In this document: one piece after another, positions 53,689 through 64,000 of the stretch
Layout: every line of letters starts with the position of its first letter
Position numbering within the stretch: the first letter of the stretch is position 1
Origin: Pleurotus djamor
Lineage: Eukaryota > Basidiomycota > Agaricomycetes > Agaricales > Pleurotaceae
DNA: 64,000 nucleotides
Assembly (NCBI GenBank): GCA_029747585.1
Contig: JAPEVF010000151.1
Location: forward strand, 1-64,000
Direction of reading: 5' to 3'
Position numbers and translations under genes: made by a program
The notes under the pieces: model-generated
Seen by the model: only the letters and a program-made list of their open reading frames with translations
The model's database searches: none
Told to the model about the DNA's origin: nothing

Positions 53689-56600
53689 ACATGTTGAAAT
53701 CGACAGACGGTGGCCTACCTTTTCCCGTGACATGTACACATGTATGTCTCCCCCAGTCTTCTCCCACTAGTGATATATCATACTGACCTCGACTAAAACT
53801 CTAGGTAGCATTGGCTTGAGTACTTTTCCTCTGGAAAACCGACGAACGGCCGTCGATCGCAATTGTCTGGAATCAAAACGCCATATAGCACCATCGGACG
53901 CTAGTTAGCTTCATAGCTTGCAGGTAATCAACGGGTTCCCTCCTCTATGCCTTACGAGCACGTTTCCTACCCACGGAAGATCCTTAGCTTCCAGCGGGAT
54001 CTAAGGGGCTGGAAAGCTGGGTTGAGAGGGTTGTACTAATGAAAACGATACATTTAAGCTTGAGCTTGGTGGAATTAACTCTTGGGACGAGGTAGTTCGA
54101 CTTGGGCAAGGACTTGGGAGGTAAGTTCACTCTCGATCTCACAGCCGCACCCTTGTTTTTCCTTACTAACCTACTGGATAAGTTAGACTTGCGCTTGGTG
54201 AGGTTTACTGCCGACTCTATATTGATTCCGTCTCCATAGACCCCTCTAGACTCTCGACTCTAGCCACTGGATCGAAATCCCATCTCTCTTGACTATGTTT
54301 AGACGACGTGTCTTCGGTATAGAAACTTCTTTTGGTTTCCTATCAGCTTTAGTGGGAGTCTGGGAGATTCTTCATTATGACGAGGTTGCGCTGGATTCTA
54401 GGCAGGCCTTTTCATTTATTCGTCCCCTCGTTCCGTCAGTGGTTTGGGCCGAATCTTTTCATTGAGGTACGAGCGTATGGAGCCGAGTTCCCTCGTACGA
54501 ATTGCTTCCGCCTCTTCTCCTCATCGTACGCACCGTCGACAGCGGTCAAGTAAAAATTCACAATCGAGACCTGAGTGCCTTTCAAACTTTCTGCGCTGTC
54601 AATGTGATTCAAATTCAACATACGGAGATGGTGGGTAATGCGGATGGTCGGGGAACAAGGACCTTAGCCTGATTTTTTGATTCCGTCCGATTCTTAGTCT
54701 TTCGGCCAGGATGGGTGCTCAATAGGATCGTCTGTGATAGATTGGGCAACTTACTTATCGCAATCAAATCACTCGCAACATCTCTCGGTTCGACCCACAA
54801 CGAACGGTAATCAAACAATTCAGCTTGCAATTCGGAAGGTACTGAAGATTGCGGTCCGACACGAGCTGGAGAGACTTCGTCCATCTCTTCGTATCGTTAT
54901 TCGCGAGTTTATCGTCAATCGTCATTGTTCGTATGAGTTTGTATGACTATGACCTAGTCAATCCATCCACGAGAGACGCCTTGCACTTCGTAAGCGTCGA
55001 TCCCCCCTTCTTTCTTCCTGGTTAATCTCTCCACATTAACTTCGATTTCACCCTCGCCCTTCACCGTAGCTCAGCAGCCCTGGAAACAATCATGAATCAC
55101 GATCAGTGGAAGGTCGAAGCCACAGACGTTAGGACGCGACTACTACACCTCCACCCACACCACAATTTTGGATGCCTTGTCCAACGTCTTAAGCCTGTCA
55201 CCCAAGAGCATAATTAAAACATCCCCGCACACACCTTCATTGGCAGCGGACTCGGAACGTGGCTTCAACCTCTAAGTTGAAGCCCTACTCTAGTACAAGT
55301 GCTACCCCTTAGATCCCCTGTTTGGCTGTTGTTTGGCCTTGTGCGAAGTTCAAACTCCGATGGGTTCAAGGTACCAGCCCTTCGATTGGCTCGCTATTTG
55401 CGCAGCCTTCATCAACTTTGTAGATAACCGGGGCTGTCGTGATCCTGGTCAGTTGGCGTACAATGTTCATGAACTTTGACTGATTCAAAGGCTACAGAGG
55501 CAGGGAAACACATGTAATGGAGAGGTTACGGTGACACCCATCTGCGTAAACTCGTACGACTCACGTTGGCCAATTTTTTCCTGACTTTCTCTGACATTTT
55601 ACATTGCGTAGGAATAGCCAATTAGACAACCCGTGCAGGTGTGCGCGTACCGTACCGGTGTCACTAGTCATTCTTTCATGTCAGTTGTACCGCTCGCGTG
55701 TTCTTTCGTCAACCCTGTGGATCAAAATCCCTATTCCTATGGAACGCGATTGATCATTGGTTCTAACGCCCCTCCCGTCAAATGGGAGGTGGAGGGTGTT
55801 TCCGACTGGTTTTAGTCTAGTTAGGTTCCGACAAGATAAGACCTGGTAGGGGGAGTTGTGCTAAGTCACCGGTGAGTGGGCATAGCATTCTCCCGAGTTA
55901 TCTGATAGCCAATGATCCCACTCAGAGGATTGATCACGGAATTAAGGAGAGATGTAGCCTTGGGTTTGAAGGAGCCAATCGTATCTTTTGAGGTCAATGG
56001 TCGATGGCGCGAGAAGATGGTGGCTGGGTGGCTGGGTTGCACCTGCATGTTCAGTGGTTGGTTCGCGGTTTCTTTGCCTCGGCGTTACTTGGTCATGCAG
56101 TTGGCTGGTGAATGGAATTGAAAGTATTAAACCTAGGGTTTGACCTACCACGCGTCGCGCGCGGATATCAATATTGGCTCAATGACGTCCTTTATCCTTG
56201 ACTACCTCAAACGATGCTGCCTATTCAGCCAATCAAGAAGCCCAAGTCTGAATTGAGTGAGTACTGACATCGGCCTTGGTAATAGGTTATTGGACTTGGA
56301 CTGACCTAAAGGACGATCTCTCAGGCTTCAACCCCCATATCCGGTCAGCTAGATTAGAGCGTCGCTCAGCCCGAAGGCTATACATGCGCTTAGCCTGCTT
56401 CCTCAAGAGTCAGCTGAGATTCATCCCACCGCTGCCGCCACCAATCGACTTCGACTTTCGGTTGGGACCAGTAAGTTGTCACTTAAACCTTCGCCCTTTT
56501 TTGCTATGGCTGAACCCAGTCTGAAGCACGGCTTGGAGAGGTCTGCGTCATATACGTAGTTCGCGTCGGGGAACCAGTTGGTTTCTCTGACGTCCTCCCT

Positions 56601-59600
56601 GGTGTCTCGCCTGTGGCTTATCCATCCTGTAATATTACAGGTCATCTATTACAGGTCATCTCGCCGCATCGCGGCTGCTATCATGTGGCTGAGCGCTGGA
56701 TCGTTTACGGATCGTCGCGTTTTGTCCGCCACTGTGTTGGGTATAGATTAGCACAAACCATGGTGTATGATCTCCATCACCAACGATGGTACCGATTCTC
56801 TTCTAAGGTTCAGTGCGGAGTGTTCAACACCCTGCGCCTACCATGGTAGCCAGGGTCGTCGTTGAACTTTTCGTCAATTCGTGTGTTTGTGTTGCACCGA
56901 GTAGGTGAGCATGCTTTTGGGGGCGGGAAGCCTTACTCTATACGACAGATCCATGTGAACTCGACGTCAAGTATATCACCGGTCACCCGAATCGACCGTT
57001 GCATCAGTAAGTTCTTATTGATATTTCTCTCTATCCCCGACGCGCCCTCCCGGATCACAACGGTGTTCAAGGTGTTCGTGAGCTCACTGTCATACAGAGT
57101 ACCGCATAGCTATCACTTGTCACGTCTGTAACAACATACGTGGAGACTCCTTCGGTGTTCAAACGTTCAACGTTCGGGCTTCATCTTGGGACTTTTTCGC
57201 TCTCGATGACCGAATGTGCGATTGTATCGCTGAAGTGCACCCGTTGCTTTTTTCGTCCAAAAACAATCCTTTTGTAGGCAAGCCCCTTCGTCGCCCGTTC
57301 TGGGATAGTTCGGTGGATCTTACTCGTACTAACTATGTAGCGCGGAAGTCACTTCGCGACCGAAACGACGGCCAAAGGAACATGGGAAACCAAACCTCGA
57401 AGGAGATGGAGATCGTGCGTGAACAAGTAAGTAATTCGTCCAGGGCAGCGAGTTCCTCGAGGAATCCATATTCTCGTCGGTCCTCGGCACCCACAGGTTT
57501 GTGCTTTCCCTCCACTACGTCCCTTAGCGTGTTACTGAACCTCCTCCTTCTTCTCAAGGTCTTATTTACTGGTTCTAACGCGGCTTCAGCAGCGGTTACG
57601 GCGTCTACTCACACTACGTCGGGGACTTCTGGGGTTTGGATGACGTTTCCTCGACTTATTCGGCCATCTCTCATGACGCTGGGGTTATACTCAATCACGT
57701 CCAACTCTCTTGATCCCCAGCGAATAGGTGAGTTCCCTGGGAATACGCAGCAGGAATGGGGGGGGGGGCATACGTGCGTCATATACTAGTGTACTAGCTG
57801 TAGGAAATTCTTGATGGTAGCGCCTTGGGGATTCAATACGATGCTCGTCTGCTCATCGGTGCCTGAATTCATCTGCCCTAAGTCTTGGAGTTCGAGAGGG
57901 GTTAGGAGGGCGACGACACAAGTGGACATTCCGGTCCCATTTCATGGTTTCTGGCATGAAAAGCCGTTTTGTCCCAGCCTCGTAGATTGAAACCAAGCTC
58001 CGAGGTGATTTGTCTCCATATTACGAGAATTGTGAATTCTGGTTCACATTTGATAGACAACCCACCCTGCATGCCGATAGGCTTTCAAAAGTAGGCCTCG
58101 ACAAGAAGGAGAAAAAAGAAGCATCTAGACAAGCGGGGATTCAGTGGGAAACTCTTGCAAGCTAACCTGAAGCTAACCAACATATCTCTGCACCTTCTGA
58201 CGCTTACGATTGGCTATCCACACATCTCTCCTCCGGAATAATAGGAAACTTATCACAGGCGCTGCCGTCATCTCCGTTTGCTCACCGAATAGTGACTTAC
58301 GGCTGTAATTCACTTGTGATCAAGACGAGAAAAGCCAAAGTTTGTCTTGATAAACTCCCACCGGATGGCAGCTGTGCGCTGTTTTCTAACGTGTTCTCAT
58401 GCTCACGGATACACATAAAGTGCCCTGATTTTTAAGTAGGTCAGCGAAAAGTAGGCATCAGCCGTGATGATCACGCCAGAGCATTGTGATACAAAACAGT
58501 TTGGTTGGATGCGCGTGCTGTGCGCTGGTGGTCTCCCCGAGTTGGGCGATAAGATAAGATAAGATCGGACCTCCACAGTCGATCAGCACCATCTTGAACT
58601 TGATCTTGGCACCCAAACTCAAACCTGGAAACCACCCCAGTCCCCCACCAAGTCCCGGAGAGTCTTCCATAGAGAAGACATATGGTACGAGAATCATTAC
58701 TGGATAAACAGTGCGACCTCCTGACTGGAGCGTTTGACCAAAGATATGCTTTTGATCGACGTTTGCAAAGGGCCGGGTATAATGAACAGTAAATAACTCA
58801 GCATAGCCGCGTCCTACGATAGCGCACGGCGGTGAAATCCCACCCCAAGGGCCCTTGGGCTCTGCATCAAAGAATAGTGCCCATTCGGACCGTTATATAT
58901 AATTCCACCAGTCGCAGCATCAGAAACGTACGAGCGTCGGGTGCGCGGTGGTATCTCACCAAAAACGACAAAATGATGTCGGTATGTTTTGACGTAAAAC
59001 TTACGGGATATGAGGGAGTTGTGAAGGACTAAAAGATATCATAGGATCTAGGTGAACCTGAACATCCAAACACAACCCTAATGTGAAGAAATACTAAGCA
59101 GGGTGTTCGGGCAGGATCCAGCTCGGGTATTTGGGTTCCCTGTCTATCACGCCACACACACCTGAGCACGGATAATACTCGTAGTATGACTTACGGGTGC
59201 ACGTCCAAACCTTTTGACTTGATACTCGTACCTGCCTCGGGGCTCAGGTGTAGCCAATCTTATACCATACAAAGTACGTCCTTTCCCATCGTGACTGCAT
59301 GGCCACAGGAAAGACTGTCGTACTGTTCTGAAGCTGAAGCAAGGTTGCCTGCGCATGGAAGCGTCGTCGAAAGGGAACGGGACGCTTTAGCTCGATGAAT
59401 TAAGAAATCCATCAGTATCGCGTTAGGACTCGGAATGACTTGTTCGCATCATCCCGAAGCACCGGAACGGTGGGGGACGCAGAAGAAAATTGAGCAAAAT
59501 GTCATAGACAATTCCCGAGTCACCGAGTCAGATGGGCGTTATCGACCAATCGGTGAAACTAATTGTGTCTGGGGGCAAGCTGCATAAAACGTGCGAAGGA

Positions 59601-62600
59601 AAGGTACCAGGGTAGGGAGCAAACCAGCCTAATAGCCATAGATATAACAAATTTCTGAAGCAATTATGTCGAATTACCGAGTCAGATCAAAGCTGATCAA
59701 TGATGGGCGCATGGTCATCGTAAAAGGCTTAGGTTAGTTCTTTTGAAGGGCATTATCGCTGCGAGGCGGGCCTGAAGATCAATCTTGAAATCAAATACAT
59801 ACTCTCGGAGGCAATCGTCATTGGGTCGTGATACAAGATGCTGCATCAGGTATTCAATTGGGCGACGTGATACGTGGTCATCTGGTATGTTTTTTCGTGT
59901 TTTCTTGTTCCGGTTGTGTGTCCTCAAACCTAGCTTACATTTCAGTAACTGTTACAGCGTCCTTCGCGGGAGCACTGTGGCTTTTCAGGTATTGTAGGGA
60001 TCTCGCGTGTCTCCCATCAAGTTCATCAAGGGACTCCACGCATCCGTAATGCTATGTTATAACGCGTCTGGGGTCCTGTATCACATCATGTACGTCAGTA
60101 CGAAGTGCGTCACCTCTTGTATCCTTAAGTTGCGTATAATTGGACTTGAATTGGACAAACGTTTGTAGGAGGTTGCGATCGGTGGCATGAGCTATTTCAT
60201 GCTGCGCGCATGGCATGTAACCTGTTACCCCAGCAGCGCAGCCACAAGCGTATCCTGAAGGAACCTCCGAGCGTTCGCACTGGTCGTGCAGGACAAAAAG
60301 TACAATATGACATATGGATCCGGAACACGAACAATGTCGCGACGGCGCTTGGGGATGTGATCGTCGATCACTCGAGAGGCGGAGAGGCGGGATATAAGTC
60401 CGTCTTTGTCCCAGCCGTCGGGACAAGAAATGTCAGGCGGAGATCATTGTCGATTTGAACCCCGAGCCCCATTCGTGGTCCGTTGGCGCCCGACGCCTGT
60501 TCTTTACCCTGACTTGTCGCCGCCGCCGCCGCCACATCTGGGACATCCTATCTGCTCTCCCTCTAATTCTTAAATGTGCTTTACTTTTTCACATTGAAAT
60601 ATGCTTTCTGAGCATGGATGCCTGAGCTGCACCCAAGGGAGAGAGTGCAAGGTAAGGTCTCTTGAACCCCCGAGTTGAGTTCAAGTTCACGAGCGGAACA
60701 AGTAGCTGACGCACCCGATTCTTAGGTCGCCTTTGGCTCTGGATGGCTCTATTTGAAGCCACGATGTAGCGTCGGGAGTAGACCATATATGGTTACCCCG
60801 CTCTTCCTCAGGACTAACGAATACTTGGCTTGTTTGAACTGACTACGATGCACGCTCCACCAATGCTTGGCTTTGGGTTAATCCTTGTTCCCGATTTTTT
60901 TTGACCCACCGTCGTCGGTTCAATATTTTCTGATCGTTTGGCGATGCAGGTCAGCGTTTCTGATTAATTTCTACATGTTCACTGAAGGTCTAACCTCTGG
61001 TCCCGATGTCAGTGACAGGATATCCGGACTCTCCGTATATACAAACCACCAAATGCGCGATTAATGGACTTTGTACCCTCTCTGGCCTCCAAGGTCGGAC
61101 CTTGTGAAGCAGACGCTAGCTGCCCTACTCGACGCGGCACGCAGGGGAATGTGTCCGGACTTCTCCTTAGGCCAGGTCGCAAACGACATTCGTTCCTCAC
61201 AGAAGACAGTAAGTGCTACCCATACTCACTCGTCACAGGCGACGCTGAAAAATCATCAGGGACTTCTCATCTAGAACTGAGAGGTTTTGAGACTCAAAAG
61301 TAGAACATAGTAACGATAATGCAGTCCCCGCCGCTATTCGGGTCCTTGCTCGATGGCGTGATGTGATGCTCGGGCAGCGCCTCCCCCGGTGCCTACTTAT
61401 CTTACATCCGTCTTGGACCGAGATTGCGTCCGTCTGGTTGCGGACTTGAACGTTGTCATCCACACCTTTTGTCGCAGCTCGTAGCTGGTACCTGTGCTAG
61501 TTGGTGAGATCTTCGCTGCCGTACTCAATAACTCGCTGACCATGCGCCCCTCGGCTTCCCTTCTACTTACGCAGGAAATTATGATTCATCCTCAATGCCG
61601 CCATCTACCATCCACATCCACGTCCAGTTTTTGGAGACAATCTTGTAAATTGTCTTGGCAGTATCTAAAATCCTAAGAAATGTCATACCCGTTTTAGTTG
61701 TCGGTAATCTTGCCTCGAGGCTCACTATAAGTTCCACTGACGTTCGTGCTAGACCGAAAGTGTATATGTCGCCTGACAAAAGATATGCCGACAGGACAAA
61801 ATTGATGGATCACGAATTTGAGACAAATAGAGCGATTTGAAATGCCAGATGCAGGGTCAAAAGATTTGTCTCCGCTCAGTCCATCGGGTGCAGCGGATGC
61901 AAAATATCGAAAGTCCAACGTAAGTCGGATTTCTGACGGAATTTGGCGAGGAAAAAAATCGAGTAAGTCGGTATTTCGCAATGCTTATTCAATGGTCGTA
62001 GGATTCCTGACCCATGCGACTCTCTGCGCTATTAGGATGCCCTCTGTGAAGTCGGTCTTCATTCAAGTTTTCGGGCAAGTTTCAAGGGTCTTGCGATGGC
62101 GTTGGTTCGAGTCCCGATTTAGACACTTTGTGGTACTTTCCATCAGATTCCCCATACCTTGCTGTGCTGAATGTTTGGCAGGTAGCTGAACAGTCTGCTG
62201 GTGGCCCCGTCAATTCTGGCTGACCATTACCCCGTTTTTTGAGCTGTTGTTCTCTCTGGACCCATATGACATGGTCTTCGAATTCTCGAGAAGTAATATC
62301 TGAACGAATGCCCCATATACCACGGGGGTTACTCTCGTATGGAAGATCGTCATGGTTGTTCTTACACTCCAAACAGTTTGACATCAAGTACGTTTTCCTG
62401 TTCACTCGCTATCAAAACCACCAACACACATGCTTGCTGTCTCTACCACTTCGCTTAGCCGAAAATTTGCTTGACGCTTGGTGTGCCTACTGTCAAGCTC
62501 AAGCTCGAGCTCAACCTTCCTGATGCCTGATACATCGTCGAGCTCTTAATTGATCGGTGGGCGGACCGATCGTCCAACGGAGCCCCGGAACTTGTGGCGT

Positions 62601-64000
62601 TTCCCGATCGCCGCAGCTTTGGCTCGCAGATACCGCAAATAGCACCTCATCGACCCTGCGCATCATCGACACAAAACTCCCATGGTGTGTGGGATTCCTC
62701 TTCTCACTTGCTGGCTCTTAATTAACGGACTTCGATTCTATTTAGTATACTGATTCCGTTTCGTAAGGCAGTGTATCGATGGTCTTCTTGTGGGAGTCTG
62801 GGGGTGATATCATCGCTAGGATTTCCCAGGACGCTTCATGCGTATCATCATAGCATAGGGAGAACTTCAGCTGACTTTTGTGAGCTTTCAGCGTTCTTGG
62901 CGCATTCATTCGAGCTGTAATACCGGGTCGGTGTCAAAGTGTCACCGATGAGACTGGAGTAGGATGGGACTACTTACCATCGTTATCGAGCGACTGGGGA
63001 CTTCAAACGACGGTCATCGCTCCCCGCTGTCCCCATGGACGGTGCCGTAAATCGACACATGCATCGAAGCCACTGGGATTTACGCTTGTAGCGCCGTCTT
63101 TATCGCTCTTCGGATTGAATACTCCTTCGAACAATTCCATTCACAGGTTTATGGATGGATGTACCACGGCTAATGAGGTTCTGGGCCTTGAACGTATGTA
63201 ACCCCATGTCCAGGGAACACACGCCTATGTAACGTTAATAACTGATGTTTCGCTGGCTAGACAGGCCTTGTATGTTCTGAGCGCCTCAAATTGGACTTGC
63301 TATTGGCGAAGTAAGCCGTTTCAAAGGGGTTAGTACGTGAGTGAACTTAGTATGCCTGTACCACGTATTACTATGTGGAGGTTAAATCAGTCTCCACAGG
63401 CACCGCGGGCATACTATCGACCCCATGCAACATACCTTCCATTCGGCGAGCATCTTCAAAGAGACCGTCGCCTTTGCCACCATTCCTCGCCCGATGAGTT
63501 GAAGCCATATCCCTTGCTACGTCGCTGCTTTTAGTCGGCCAAGCCCCTCCATCATCGGCTTCCGTTGAAGACTACTTTAGGCGTACCTCGTCTACATCGC
63601 AACACGCGGTGCGCCCTAACCGAAAATCGTCTCTGAACTCTACTCGATATCTTCCCAATGTACAATCACCGTCTATTTTTAGGTTAACAGCTTTGGGTCA
63701 ATAACTTCTTGGACTGAACTACGTTTTTTNGTCTTCCTCAAATTTATCCGGATGGACGAGAATGAAAAGGCTGCCAATTAACTCCCTATATCGTTCTCAA
63801 CGACTTCTGGACTGGATTGAAGATGAGTTATCTCTGAAAAAGCATCGTATTTTGCGACCGTCGCTTCTAGTGCTGAGCACGCACATTTGACGACCTTTCG
63901 GACCAAAACTGAATACAAAACCCAATGCGTCGCTGAGATGGAGAAGAACTCCCGGGCCGACAGTCACGCATCAAGAGATAGATTACGCCTCCACATCGAC
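53689..64000. other. Ten kilobases without a supportable gene
   Basis: No frame here shows recognisable domains, and no set of exons joins with good phase. Frames at 57214-57789, 60052-60458, 61494-62189 and 63337-63534 were read and do not match anything I know. The base composition is not extreme, and neither long direct repeats nor retroelement domains were seen. It could hold old, decayed genes or genes of unknown families with very short exons. Small items: a (GATAA)-type triplet repeat at about 58550-58566 and a repeated ACCGAGTCAGAT motif at about 59521 and 59678. Confidence 0.4.

Noticed and set aside
57214..57789. 191-codon plus-strand frame
   Set aside because: Low-complexity Ser/Leu/Thr stretches, ends in a G run, no homology recognised and no splice partners.
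60052..60426. Cys-containing minus-strand frame that looked hydrophobin-like
   Set aside because: Cysteine spacing does not fit the CC..C..C..CC pattern and there is no signal peptide.
62095..62120. tRNA-like B-box (GGTTCGAGTCC)
   Set aside because: No A-box, acceptor stem or anticodon arm can be formed in the 70 bases upstream.

Overview
The window looks like genomic DNA of a mushroom-forming basidiomycete (Agaricomycetes). Genes are broken by many short introns of about 50-70 bases with GT..AG ends. The families are typical of agarics: class I hydrophobin, multi-intron cytochrome P450, GH16 glucanase with EIDIIEG, neutral ceramidase, F-box proteins, a TEA/ATTS transcription factor, DUF6534-type membrane proteins and basidiomycete-specific protein kinases. 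Database identity could not be checked. All exon models come from reading splice sites and frame by hand.

Layout. 1-209 is the 3' end of a reverse-transcriptase-like gene whose full-length paralog lies at 31723-34434. 608-5212 is a large inverted duplication carrying two divergently placed hydrophobin genes; the left copy looks intact, the right copy has lost the first splice donor. 5.3-9.2 kb is a mosaic of relics (aminoglycoside-phosphotransferase-like fragment, heme-thiolate peroxidase fragment) around a protein kinase gene with a one-base excess in a G run. 9.5-11.9 kb holds an intact P450 on the minus strand. 14.2-19.1 kb holds two tandem paralogs of a secreted or single-pass membrane protein with a cytoplasmic tail. 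19.8-24.8 kb holds an unrecognised 227-residue gene and two Cys-rich zinc-binding-like proteins. 26.3-26.6 kb is a second, dead kinase copy. 27.7-29.5 kb is a DUF6534-like multi-pass membrane protein. 29.7-31.3 kb is an F-box gene. 34.7-36.4 kb is a GH16 glycosidase. 42.2-46.3 kb is a neutral ceramidase with a 12-base microexon. 46.6-47.3 kb is an unrecognised ORF. 48.3-50.6 kb is a TEA-domain regulator. The last 13 kb (50.6-64 kb) and 36.5-42.2 kb hold no gene that can be supported.

There is no operon-like system. Common themes are cell surface and wall functions (hydrophobin, GH16, membrane glycoproteins), lipid or small-molecule chemistry (ceramidase, P450) and regulation (TEA factor, kinase, F-box). 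The items most worth following are the apparently host-type reverse-transcriptase-like gene pair, with a complete polymerase motif set and no visible transposon partner domains, and the inverted hydrophobin duplication with its splice-site lesion. Seven of the eight single undetermined bases (N) directly follow homopolymers, which suggests homopolymer-prone sequencing and tempers any claim based on a one-base frameshift in such a run.
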